A DNA stretch of 64,000 nucleotides from Laetiporus sulphureus 93-53 (lineage: Eukaryota > Basidiomycota > Agaricomycetes > Polyporales > Laetiporaceae). The notes under the pieces are model-generated. The model did not search any database. It was not told the DNA's origin and saw nothing but the letters and a program-made list of their open reading frames with translations. The stretch is from NCBI RefSeq assembly GCF_001632365.1, contig NW_024468515.1, forward strand, positions 93,070 to 157,069, read 5' to 3'. Of the stretch, positions 10,274-20,867 are shown in pieces (within the stretch, counting starts at the first letter, position 1; each line of letters opens with the position of its first letter). The translations under genes and the position numbers were made by a program.

Positions 10274-12400
10274 ATGGAAGGTCTCGAGAATTCTGCGTCC
10301 GCACCGTATCACCGGTCCGCTGGTGGTCCAGCGTGGACAGCTCAGACTCCTCATGAAAAGCCGCACCTCGCGAAGAACAACAGCTGGCTGGCCAGCCTCG
10401 TCTCGAGCTCCAATCAGGCACTGCCCGTTCATGGCAACAGCGAAAAGCACCCTTGGGAAAGCGCGGAGACATTGCACGGCAATGCGGCCATGCGTTTCAG
10501 GAGCGTGAAGAGGAGTCTGATGCGCAGACTCCCGTCTTGGGCACAAGGCGACTTGATGAGGTCTAATCTACTTGCCCGACCGACATTGTCCCAAGCGTCA
10601 GGACTCCCCGGCATCATACCGTCCCCTGCCACCGTGCGGTTCGCGCTCCTCTGCACGCTATGGTACTCCACCTCCGCGCTTTCCTCGAATACGGGCAAGG
10701 TCATCCTCACGCAGTTCCGCTATCCCATCACCTTGACTTTTGTGCAGTTCGGCTTCGTCGCTGGCTACTGCCTGCTCTTCATGAGCCCCGCCGTGCGGTT
10801 TTCCAAGTTCAAACTCCCTACGAGAGCTATCTTCAATAGCACGTTGCCGATGGGCTGCTTCCAGGTCGGGGGACACATTTTCTCCAGTATGGCCATTTCG
10901 CGGATACCGGTCAGCACTGTCCATACAATCAAGGTGAGCATTCTCGTGTTTCCAATCGTTACCGCATCAATGCTCGGCTATCTGCGACCAATGACTGTGA
11001 TTCCGTGGCGGCGATAGTATGCGATCATTGCATTTTGATATGCAAATATGGGTCGCCTGATGGAATCATCTGGTCCGCGCCCCACACCTTCTGGGCCCAA
11101 TCTGGCGCAGAATTTGTTACGCTGGAGTTGGAGGTCAGAGGATTGTGCCGGACCTGCCAGTGGGGAGCAGATAGTCGACGTCATGCCGATTTACTTCATG
11201 GTCAGGTATTTGCAGTGTTCTAATTCTTGTTTTCAGGCTCTGTCCCCGTTGTTCACCGTTGCGGCCTACGCGCTGCTCTTCCGCGTGCGCTACTCACCGA
11301 AGACGTACCTTTCCCTACTCCCCCTCACCATTGGCGTGATGCTCGCCTGCAGCTTCGACATGTCCGTGTCTAACGCGATCGGGCTTCTTTGTGCATTTGG
11401 CTCCGCACTTGTCTTCGTGAGCTCGAATATCTTCTTCAAGAAGATTATGCCGTCCGGGCCTGGTGCGGTCGCGGCCTCCTCGCACAAGTTGGACAAGCTC
11501 AACTTGCTGTTTTATTCGTCGAGCATGGCGTTTGTATTGATGGTCCCGATCTGGGTGTATACTGACCTTCCGGCACTGCTGGCCATGATCCGCGACCCCA
11601 CACACATTGGTCACCCCGCGCACGACGGGGGCTCCCACCATTCGGTGCTGTACAACTTCCTCGCGAACGGAACGGTGCACTTTGCGCAGAACATCATCGC
11701 ATTCGTACTGCTGGCCCAAACCTCGCCCGTCACGTACAGCATCGCGTCGCTCATCAAGCGCGTCGCCGTCATCTGCATCGCCATCGCGTGGTTCGCGCAG
11801 CCCGTACACCCAGTCCAGGCGTGCGGCATCGCGCTCACGTTTGCCGGGCTGTACATGTATAATCAGGCGAAGAGTGACGTCGAGCAGGGCGAGCGAAGCA
11901 TGCGTCGGGTGGCTGCCGCTCGTGCACTGGAGCTTCCATACAGCACTAGGCCCGAGCTCAGAGACGTGCCAGCGCCCCCGCCTGCGATCGCCGTGGACAT
12001 GCGCGCGGACGTGGGCATGACATCAGCGTATGGCCGTCCGCGTGCGCAGCCCACCGCTGCTGCACATGCGATAATGTCGCCCGTTTCCCAGAGTCTTCCG
12101 CCGCGCCGACAGTCACAGTCACAACCGCGTCCCACCCACCGCGCACGTCCACTCTCGTACTCCCAGACTCATAACGCGCCCAACCTCCGCATACAGATCA
12201 CGCCGCCTGCGTCGACGGGCACCAAGCCCGGTGTGGCTGTGTCACCCGTAGACCTGTACCCGTCTCCACCGCCGTCGCTGGACTCGCCGCCGGCTGAAGA
12301 AACATGGCCGATAAACCGGCGTGGCTCGATGGTGACTGGACATCCGCCCCCGCATTACCATCCCAACCCGGCCCCACCAAGGGCAACTGTTGTTGCATAG
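10274..12400 (+). CDS. SLY41: Sly41-like TPT-family transporter
   Basis: This is a multi-pass drug/metabolite-superfamily transporter of the triose-phosphate-translocator type. Yeast Sly41 sits in the ER/Golgi membrane and suppresses loss of the Rab Ypt1. The frame has a 100-residue cytosolic N-terminal extension, then FALLCTLWYSTSALSSNTGK, PITLTFVQFGFVAGY, VSTVHTIK joined by splicing to ALSPLFTVAAYALLFRVRYS. Later helices include SNIFFKKI, QNIIAFVLLAQTSPVTYSIA and CGIALTFAGLYMYNQAK. About 150 residues of Pro/Ser-rich tail end at TAG 12398-12400. The intron between TIK and ALSP (10934-11236) is about 303 nt, five times the local norm. The substrate is unknown. Confidence 0.88.
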
Positions 12401-12897
12401 TGTTTCACGGACATTACATAGACGTAAAGTGTGCTTCGGACATCTTGGATTTTTACTAGACAGGGGCGATAGTGATTGTGCTATGCGCCCGACAATCGCA
12501 TGACGGCGGCGAGAGAGAGATGGCTTTGCCATCGTTTCTCGACACGTACCTCACCCGCGGTTCGCTCGACGACGCTCTTTGAATGTTTTGCTTGCAAGCG
12601 AGCGGACTGTATTTATGCATGGATTGTTCAGTTATGCTTAACATAGTGACACTTTTAACGTTGCATAGTTGCGTACTCTGTGATCTCCTTCATGTAAATA
12701 TGACGCACGGAACACGAGCTCTCATGCAGATGTTTGTTCTCACTAGTCGTTTCCGTCGTATGACTCCTTGCTTGGACAGGAATGAACTTTCATGCCAACT
12801 CTTTTTGCAGCGGGAGACGATTCGTACAAGGCACGATAGCAGTATCGTCGTACACACGTTATACAAGTGGAGAATCGACGTGCTCCGTCATTTTCTG
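12401..12897. other. Convergent spacer, nothing recognised
   Basis: This lies between the convergent ends of the SLY41-like and eIF4E-like genes. It is AT-richer and probably 3' UTR sequence. Small open frames here show no recognisable motif. Confidence 0.45.
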
Positions 12898-14081
12898 TCA
12901 TGATAATGGCGTACGGTCGACGCTTGCAGGCACCCGGAAACTCGACTTGTCCTGCATAGAATCTGTTGGAGGAGCATCAGCCAGTTGAATGCCCAACAAT
13001 ATTTTGCGGACGCACCGTTATTGGATTTATATTCCATAACGATGCTCGCAGGAAGGTTGAGAGCCCGTTTTATGGTCTCTCTAGTTGACGATTGCGGCAG
13101 ACACCGGTCACATGGAATTTTACGTTCCGTCAGACAGTTTTGAAGGCGACATACATGCAAGTGAGAAGACGCACTTTACTTTCTCCTTCACTCGCGCATC
13201 CGCGTCCGACTTGTTCCATACAGAAATGATATCCTCGTTCTGTCTCACACTAATAGTACACCCGCAGATCTCAGGCCAGTCTCCGGGAGGGGTGTCCGCA
13301 TTCGCAGCAGCACCATTTTCTTCCGTCTTTTCCTTCTCCTTCACTCCTCCCTGTGTGCCATCAGTAGGAGACGCATCCCCCGATGCTGCACAATCAGAGA
13401 ACTGGTCGCCGACAATGGCAAGAATGAGGTCTTCCCATATACGGTCGGCAACGCCCTTCCGCAGGCGAATTATCCACTTGCCGCCTCCGATGTTGAGCGG
13501 GTCCTCCCATACAGGCCGACGGATGCCCGAGTGGAAGAGGAGGTAGTCGGTGGTGGGAAGGAGGCTGGAGGGTGGGTTGAGATGCGTCCAAAGTGACCAG
13601 AAGGACTCAACCTATAGGGAGCTCGTATAGCGTGTTACTATGCGTTGAACCGTTACGGATACGTACCGAGCCAAACGCAGAAACCTTCTTGATGCCTTCT
13701 TCATAATTTATAGTTCTCGTGCCAGGGCCACGCTGCTGGCGGAACCAGAACACCCAGCTGAGGGCGAGTTAGTTCCATACAGATTAGCAGTTAGCACAAC
13801 CGTGAGTAGGGGAGGGCACGAACATACGTATGTCGGAGCGGGTGTACTACAAGGCCACCCTTCGGACTCCCATTTGTTGCCGTCCGATCTCTGCTCAGGG
13901 ATTTCTCGTCGCCAGAAGTGGATGGGACAGAGGTAGAGAAGTGTTTGGACGACGGCGCTCGCGGACGCGTTGCCGTCGATGGCGGATTTGGTGCCACCGG
14001 CTGTTGGGTAGTGGTGGTCGAATTTGCGTTGGAGTTGGCGAGGAAGCGGGACTGCGAGTGGTTGGAAAAGTAGCCAGCCAT
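12898..14081 (-). CDS. Class II eIF4E (4EHP/eIF4E2-like) cap-binding protein
   Basis: The protein binds the mRNA 5' cap. Visible core motifs are TYVFWFRQQRGPG, YEEGIKKVSAFGSVESFWSL, WTHLNPPSSLLPTTDYLLF, the cap-proximal RPVWEDPLNIGGGKW, IRLRKGVADRIWEDLILAI, and later CTISVRQNEDIISVWNK and MEYKSNN. The YVFWFRQ and FW-rich pattern and the GIRPVWED segment point to the eIF4E2/4EHP class rather than canonical eIF4E. A loop between VGDQF and WPEICG carries about 45 extra residues rich in Glu/Lys/Ala. The N terminus (MAGYFSNHSQSRF, ATG at 14081) is a 75-residue Ser/Thr/Asn-rich extension. The last intron is read so that NN-D-SMQDKSSFR ends at TGA 12898-12900; the junction near KEK/TIKRAL is less certain. 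Confidence 0.87.
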
Positions 14082-14391
14082 CGACACCAGCGATAAGAGG
14101 CAACGAGGAGAAACAATGGCAAGAGTAATAAGGATACAGGTTTGCTATATTCAATGGACTTGAATCAAAGGGCGAGCTCGGTGGGGGGAGGGCGAGGAGG
14201 CGGTCGCGGACGAGGACTTAGAGAAATGTGAGAGAAATTGAGCGCGTGCCGCCGTGCGAGCTCCGGGTCGGTCATCGACGCGCTCTCCCGACTACACCAC
14301 ATAATCTGTCGCTCTTTGCCTTTTACCTCTGCTACAGCTCGTCGACGTCTCAATTTATGACCAACAGCAGATTCTCTCTGTAATACTGTCC
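14082..14391. promoter_or_regulatory. Divergent promoter, eIF4E-like and KEI1
   Basis: 310 bp separate the two divergent ATGs. No TATA box was seen. A GC-rich stretch at about 14170-14220 is followed by AT-rich DNA before KEI1. Confidence 0.4.
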
Positions 14392-15621
14392 ATGAAACTT
14401 ACACTGCGTCCGGAATGGCGCCTCCGGCCACTCTCATCCGCCCTTGGGTTCCTTGATCTCAAGACAGCTGTTACCATCGTTCTACTCTTCGCTGTACGAC
14501 GTCAGGAAATATCTGTTTTTGCGCTTGAAGTGTTCATACGTCTGAGATTATAGGTCTTGAACAAGGTCGCAGGCATATATGGCCTCGTCGCCGCCTTCAC
14601 AGGGGCAGGCGGTTCCGCAGCCCAACTCAGTCTATACATCTACTCCGTATTAGGCCTCGCTGCTCTAGTATGGGGGCTCAAATCAACATCTGGGGTTCGT
14701 GTCCTGTTGCTCAACATATCGGTAATGTAAAGCCGAACTTACGATGCTCCTTGCACGACAGGAAAATCCGAAGCATACCCTATACTTTGCGCACCTGTTC
14801 TTTGCTGACCACGTCATCTCGACGGCATGGCTCGTCTTCTTCGCGGTCATGTGGTGGATGTATACTCCCCATGATGGCCGCCGTCAAGCCAACTCCGCTG
14901 CGCAAGAGGAGATGATGAAGGCCGGCGCCGGACTCGTCAACCACAACATGACGCAGGAGCAGCGAGAGCAGGCGGCTATGGAAATCTGGGATGAAGAGAA
15001 AGGCTTGGCAACTGCTGTCATTGTTCTTGGTTGGCTCGTAAAGGTATAGTACCCGAGAATTCCTCGTTGAAATCGAGAGTTCACCGATGCGTTGTAAAGA
15101 TCTACTTTGCTGCACTCCTCTACTCGTACGCCATTCACCTCCGCAAGGGCTCTTACCGTTCCCTACCTCGTTCTCGTCCGTCTCCCATCCTTGTTTCGAC
15201 GGCCTTCGGTCTTCCGGAGGACGAAGACGACGATGTGGAGGACTTCTACCGCCTACCTGTGCGGGCTCCACAGCAAATGCACAGCCGTCAGTCAAGCTTG
15301 ACACATCCCCAAGGACACGCCCAGACAGGATCCCTCACGAGCTTCGCCGACTTCGTCACTGCTCCCGGCCCGGGACGTGCACGTCGCACGAAGCCGGGCA
15401 AATCCAATCTGAGCTCGAGCCTTAGCGCGACCAGCGCCAGCGCGAAGGGCGCGGGCGGTGACGCAGACGACATGAGTGAGGTACTGTTCGACGAGGAAGA
15501 GTTGTCCGCCGGCGGACACCTTCGCACCGAGGACAGCACGAGTGGAGACTCGCTTGACGAGGGTCAGAGCAGCAGCACGAGCCGTAGCAGTAGACGCTCA
15601 AGCCGGGGTGTCAGGGTGTAG
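14392..15621 (+). CDS. KEI1: Kei1, inositol phosphorylceramide synthase regulatory subunit
   Basis: Kei1 (DUF1753) is the Golgi subunit that activates and localises the IPC synthase Aur1, which transfers inositol phosphate onto phytoceramide. The N-terminal exon reads MKLTLRPEWRLRPLSSALGF, then LDLKTAVTIVLLFA spliced to VLNKVAGIYGLVAAFTGAGG, LYIYSVLGLAALVWGLK and PKHTLYFAHLFFADHVIST. This matches the four-helix family layout in order and spacing, including the early LNK-GIYG motif. After WWMYTPHDGRR comes a charged loop, another hydrophobic segment (IYFAALLYSYAIHL) and a 140-residue Ser/Asp/Glu-rich cytosolic tail. The tail is longer than in yeast and carries many SR/RS sites. It lies about 4 kb from SUR2, which acts upstream in the same pathway. 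Confidence 0.88.
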
Positions 15622-15859
15622 TTGCGCAGCGGATTGTCCGACCATACTCTAGGGATGGATGGTGCTCAGCCGGCTGTGCTGGTTGCACCTAGTTGACGGG
15701 AACGTATATATAAGCATGGTACATTCAGGTGGTCTGGTTAGAACCCGAACAAGTTATACAGTATAGTCGGGCGGAATCTATCGTAATGTCATCACTACCC
15801 TCTCGGGCGCATTTGAGTTATAGGTTGGGGTATTCTATGAATGAATTGCACGATACATC

Positions 15860-17326
15860 TTAGCACCTGTCCACTTGCATAATCTCTCTCATCTCAGCGC
15901 AGTCTATGGTCGTGTGTTGGATATCTTCGAGTTTGACGGGCTGCTTTGGAGTCGATGAGCCCGCCTCTCGTTCGTCGGCGGTCGAGTCTGCGTCTTGAGC
16001 ATCTGAAGACTGCTCTTGGGCAAGCGGAGGCACTTCCGAGCACTCGGCGAGTGCGGCTCGCTTACGCCGTCTCCTTGCCAGCGGGTTGAGGATGAGTGCG
16101 AGGAGGATGACCACACCGTCCATGACCTATGCACGCAAAACAGTAAGAGATAAGTTCCACAGGGGTTAATACGACGTAGTGCGCTCGGAAGTGATCCAGG
16201 AATACGCACGACGACCAAAGAATAAGTGACACCGGCGATGACATTGAATTCGGACTTAAAGGCAAGTGAAAGGTCATTAAAGACACCGCCAAGCATGTCT
16301 ATCGTCATGAACGGAACTGAGATGCCAACTACTTCGCGACGGCGGTAAATTTCCCAGTATTGTGGTCTACAGGCGGCAAAACCGTCAGTCATGCTTATAT
16401 GAAGCAAGAGAGTATCGACGTACAAGAGGGCGATCGCTATCAACACGGAGCTTAATATTCCGAAGAATTCGACACCACCGTCATTCCCCCTTTCGTAAGA
16501 AGGCTAAATAGAATGTGGCTCAGCGATTGCTCGATGAAAAGACCCACACACTCACTCTCACAGCATAGACCATGCCTACTTGGAAGCCAGCAAGAGCCAC
16601 CAAGCATGTGATGTACATAATGATACAAGCTGACAATGACCGCTTGTGACCGTAGTACTGACACTGCGGAAGGAGATGTTAGGAAACTGCTTGATATTGA
16701 GACGACAGGATTGGGTATAGGCTGTTCCACCAGTCACTAGTAATGATGATGTGTATAAAGCGCGACTGGCTGTTGAGGCCGCTATATGCGCTTATTGTCT
16801 GCACCTAGCAGCCCTCCGAAAGGACACCAACAATGTGGAGGCCACATTTTCCGCTAGCAGTCACAGGTGGAGGCGGCATAGGCGGGATCGCCGAAGAGAG
16901 GTTGAGGATCGCAGGGTGCTTACCTGCGCCCAAGCCGCAAAGCAAAGAATACCAAATAATTGTGGCTGAAGAATCAGCGGTATGTTGAGGTTCTGCACAA
17001 TCGCATAGACACCCATGGGGACGCCGGACACTCCCCAAAGGAAACTGCCAAGAAATCACTACAATCAGCTGTTATTTAGGGAGGTGAATGCCGGAAAACA
17101 GCGGGTGCTGGAGATCGTACACGAGAATTTCAGAGAGACCTTCGGTAGACTTTGCACGCCAGCTCTTCCATATTTGTGGGACGAGCTGGAGGGTCCAACA
17201 TATTGTACCTGTCAGTCAGCCGGTAATTTCGCATGAGACACAATGGCGAGGAGGTTCAGGGTGCGGTAAAGTAGCTTACGCACCCAAAGTACCGAGAGCA
17301 TTCTCTGCCGCTGGATTGTATGGCAT
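15860..17326 (-). CDS. PQ-loop repeat membrane protein
   Basis: This is a seven-helix protein of the PQ-loop (SLC66/Ypq-like) superfamily, whose members mostly export amino acids or cystine from vacuoles. The two hallmark repeats are visible: QLVPQIWKSWRAKSTEGLS near the N terminus and LLPQYWEIYRRREVVGISVP in the second half. Between them are SGVPMGVYAIVQNLNIPLIL, QPQLFGILCFAAWAQ and IIMYITCLVALAGFQVGMV. The start is ATG 17326 (MPYNPAAENALGTLG), and there are at least six introns. The tail after LLALILNPLARRRRKR is cytosolic and acidic, ending at a TAA (15860-15862). The substrate is unknown; this group is common in filamentous fungi and lacks a named yeast orthologue that I can assign. Confidence 0.85.
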
Positions 17327-18991
17327 GATCGCGTTCCGGAAATAAAAATGAGCGGAATTGGATCTTGATTGACGGCACAACTGCCTCGCCGCAGAAAGAG
17401 CTCGTTGTGAGCACTATGAGCGAGTGTGTTACCTGCGCACAGAAAACCAGCAGGTCTGGTGTACATGTGTTGGTATACAGCGGCAGTGATGTCAGATATT
17501 GCGCCAGTTGCGCTAGTAATAATTCACAAGGCCTAGATCCCATGGACGTGTGGTTGAACTGACTCGGAATTGCGATGCCGAGATGAAATGCGAGGCAAAA
17601 TAATTCGCCCTGCCCCGCAACGCGATCACGTGTAGCGCGCCACAAGGCTTCTCCAGACGCATCCCAAATATCCATTCGCATATTCTGCGGAATGCAGCCA
17701 TCCCTGTCCATCGCAGAAAGTTTTCATTCTTGTAAAGAGATATATCCGAAACCACGGACGAATGAAACATGGTCTTAAGACCAACCTACAATGCAAGTGA
17801 CTCGGGTTCGGAACAGACGCACGGTAGAGTCATCCGAACCGCCAACATCGTCAAGTGAGTGATATTCTCACCAGTGATTTGCCGAGTATTGCGACAGTGC
17901 ATGAGAAGTAAGATTTTCGCGCTTTCGAGATGTCCGTGGCACCCGATTCATGAGACAGCCTAGTTTTGGCACCCAGGAGAAACAGGCCCATGGTTTCAAT
18001 TCCATTCGAGCGCTACTGCGGCCTTTCCATGCTGTTGAGTTGGCTTGATGCGATATTCTAGCGGAAAGTTGCTGTAAAGCATTGCAGCTAGAGGGTAGAG
18101 AAGCTAGCTCGCGGGTTGTGGCGATCAATAGTGCTTGAATGGGCTCATAAACCAGTCTTTGTAGACGAAGACAGTCTTAATCAATAGTCTGCGAAAAAAT
18201 ACAAGCAAACGCTATGACAAGTCGGCAACTTTCGCGGCTGCAAGCTAAAGGATGATTACACCTACAGCCACAATGCAATCATTTCAATGCATGATCGAAT
18301 GCAGCATGACACAGGGTTTAATTCAGCCGGTGGCCGGGAATCAAGTATATGCGTATACGTGATGTGTATGGCTGGAGTTTCACATAGTCCTGAGATCTAA
18401 TTGCATCGGAATACTTTCGCAATGACGGGGTATGAAACACACACATACAAAGAGGTCGGGGGCCTGACGAATGATAAGGCTGACAAGCAACACAGAAGAA
18501 TGGTAACAAGAGGAAACTCACAACTTAATGCTGTCATTGTGATCAGGATATGTACACAGAAATCATTGGAGCAACGCCTCGGTCAGCGCAAGCTGTTGCC
18601 AACATGCTAATAATCGTTGCCGAAGTGATCTGAATGGGAAGAAAAAAGAGGTATTAACACTCGAAGTCGCAAGTAACACAGCGTATGCATGAAAGGGAGG
18701 AATCAAGGATAACATATCGAGAACAGGAACTGGGACGTTCCACAGAGCTTCACTGCTCGAAGGAGACAAATTGGACTACAGACTTGTAGATGGCCCAACA
18801 GGGACGCCGTTTGTGATCACCAAAAATCCCCGGTCAGCGGCGTGCTTAATCACCCGCTGCTACATGTCGCACAGCTAAACCAATATTATAGCAAGCACAG
18901 CGCTTTTCGATTGAGTGAGATCACCGCGTTATACATGAGATCAGTTCTGTCGCATATAGTCATGCACTGACCTTGCCGTCTGCTTGCCACC
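17327..18991. other. 1.7-kb gene-free stretch, nothing recognised
   Basis: This is the upstream region of the PQ-loop gene. Composition falls to AT-rich after about 17.8 kb. Open frames are short, lack recognisable motifs and do not join into a longer spliced frame. No repeat, TIR or RNA gene was recognised. Confidence 0.4.
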
Positions 18992-19272
18992 CTACTCTTC
19001 TGCTTCATCTGGCTCTGGATCTGGATTGAGCTCCGTAGCGACAGTCATGAATCTGTACTGTTCTTCATCATCCTTGCTCTGACTCTTTTGCACCGTACTC
19101 ACTGTGCAGCGTGAGACGCAGCCAAGGTGCGCATCGAGTCCAAGTCGACCTTGAGCAGCTCGCACAGGCCAGCAGTGCGGCCGATAGCATTGGAAAGCCT
19201 TCCGAGGCTATGAGACAGTTGCATATAATGTCTGTCCTTCGCCTGCGTTGCGTTTGTCGGCTGTGCCTGCAT
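18992..19272 (-). CDS. Small helical protein, unidentified (about 77 aa)
   Basis: This is a short two-exon gene. ATG at 19272 starts MQAQPTNATQAKDRHYMQL. The frame runs through SHSLGRLSNAIGRTAG and LCELLKVDLDSMRTLAASHA, then splices over a GTGAGT...CAG intron (about 50 nt). It continues QFMTVATELNPDPEPDEAEE to a TAG at 18992-18994. The middle forms a heptad-like amphipathic helix, so it probably works as a small subunit of a larger complex (BLOC/BORC, kinetochore or Mediator type). I cannot assign it. The clean splice sites, acidic end and shared 230-bp promoter with SUR2 argue that it is real. Confidence 0.6.
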
Positions 19273-19502
19273 AGCTTCGCGCCTCGGGACCGCACCGGAT
19301 GGAAGACAAATCACGCCCAGACGATGCCTCGACTACCGCCGCAAGTGGCTGATCCGCGTTGTCTCACGCCACATATGCCAACATCGCACCAGGTATCATA
19401 AACGCTTGCTTTTTCAGCATACCATATAATTTTTCGCTCATACCCTGCTGCGCGCCTCCCCTTCTTTGGCCCTCGAACGTACAGGAGTTTTGTCTGTCCA
19501 AA
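19273..19502. promoter_or_regulatory. Compact divergent promoter, small helical protein and SUR2
   Basis: 230 bp separate the two ATGs. The side next to SUR2 has a pyrimidine-rich stretch at about 19440-19495 (ctcccttctttggccctcg region), typical of basidiomycete core promoters. Confidence 0.45.
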
Positions 19503-20600
19503 ATGCATGGATACCTGCATACCACAGTGAATGTCACTCAGGAGCCGTTCACGCTCAGCCCCTCTCAGATGCAATACGTCTCGACGACGCAGCCTTTCTA
19601 CTATTCGCCCCGCGCGAACCTTGTTGACTGGATGCCGGACCGCTACTTCGCGCTCGCAGTGCCCGTCGTGGCGTACTGGCTCTCCTCGCTTACCTTCCAC
19701 ATGATGGACACCTCCGACTGGAAGTGGCTCGAGAAATACCGTATCCACGACTCAGCCGAGGTCAAAACGCGGAACCTGGTTACGCGTTGGCAGGTCATCA
19801 AAGCCGTCCTGCTGCAGCAGGTCGTGCAGACCATCATTGGTATTTTCTGGATGGAGGAGACAGTGTCGGGCGCGGGCGTCGACCATGTCGGCAACATGCT
19901 GCGGTTGGGACCCTCGTTGGCGCGTGTGCTGACTTGGACGGTCGGCGAGAAGACGGGCGGACGGTTGCTTGACACGGACGGAGGGGTGTTGCTGTACTAC
20001 CTGTATTGGTGGGCACTCCCCGCTGCCCGATTTATCTTCGGCATGTGTGTACCGTTGTCATCTATATCGTCCCGTAACTTATCATGCATGTGCAGGTTCA
20101 TCATCGACACTTGGCAGTACTTCCTCCACCGCGCGATGCACATGAACTCGTGGCTGTATAAGCAGTTCCACTCTGTACATCATAGACTGTACGTGCCGTA
20201 TGCTTTCGGCGCTCTGTACAATCACCCGCTAGAGGGGCTGCTTTTGGACACGCTGAGCGGTGGCCTTGCGGAGCTGATCTCTGGCATGACGACGCGGGAG
20301 GCCATCGTCCTATTCGCTGTGTCGACGCTGAAGACGGTGGACGATCACTGCGGCTACAAGATGCCCTTCGATCCGCTGCAGGTCATCACTAGCAACAATG
20401 CAGACTACCACGACATCCATCACCAGGCAAGTTTGTTGCCTAATGCCCGCAGCAGCGCTCTGATGTTCTATGTGCAGGTTATCGGCATAAAGTCGAACTT
20501 TGCCCAGCCTTTCTTCGTTCATTGGGACACTATCCTTAGAACGCGCATGACGCGCAAGGATATCGAGATGCGCCGTCAGCAACAGAAGAAGTCCTTGTAG
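19503..20600 (+). CDS. SUR2: Sur2-like sphinganine C4-hydroxylase
   Basis: This is an ER di-iron membrane enzyme of the fatty-acid hydroxylase/sterol desaturase family. It adds the C4 hydroxyl that turns dihydrosphingosine or dihydroceramide into the phyto form used by fungal IPC synthase. All three histidine boxes are visible: HRAMH, HSVHH and NADYHDIHH. Hydrophobic spans (YFALAVPVVAYWLSSLTF, VLLYYLYWWALPAARFIFG) precede them. The true start is ATG 19503 (MHGYLHTTVNVTQEPF). Two 51-nt introns, 20045-20095 and 20427-20477, are in frame and stopless, so an unspliced reading looks like one 366-codon frame. The second has a GC donor (CAG|GCAAGT) and follows the last His box directly. Spliced length is about 331 residues. 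Confidence 0.92.
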   Translation: MHGYLHTTVNVTQEPFTLSPSQMQYVSTTQPFYYSPRANLVDWMPDRYFALAVPVVAYWLSSLTFHMMDTSDWKWLEKYRIHDSAEVKTRNLVTRWQVIKAVLLQQVVQTIIGIFWMEETVSGAGVDHVGNMLRLGPSLARVLTWTVGEKTGGRLLDTDGGVLLYYLYWWALPAARFIFGMCVPLSSISSRNLSCMCRFIIDTWQYFLHRAMHMNSWLYKQFHSVHHRLYVPYAFGALYNHPLEGLLLDTLSGGLAELISGMTTREAIVLFAVSTLKTVDDHCGYKMPFDPLQVITSNNADYHDIHHQASLLPNARSSALMFYVQVIGIKSNFAQPFFVHWDTILRTRMTRKDIEMRRQQQKKSL

Positions 20601-20867
20601 ACTTAGCACGCGACTACCGCTCACCATTTAGCCAGTGGACAATATGGATCCTGTAATGTCTCATCTCAAGATTATGTCTGTATACTGTCAGTACTTTAGT
20701 GCTCATCCTACCGCCGCTCTCATATACCCGGCCATTTACTACACTACGAATTTATGCGTGTTAATTGTCTTGCGCAGGCAATGATGCTGGTTTCATCATA
20801 GAAGGGGTGCAATGCAACGTAGTACAAAACATATGCAAGGCAAGTAGCATTTTGCGGGCATAATAGG

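Noticed and set aside
9178..10356. Long plus-strand open frame of 392 codons
   Set aside because: It is antisense to the start of the Ser/Pro-rich gene and its promoter, has no domain, and its composition follows the GC-rich codons of the other strand.
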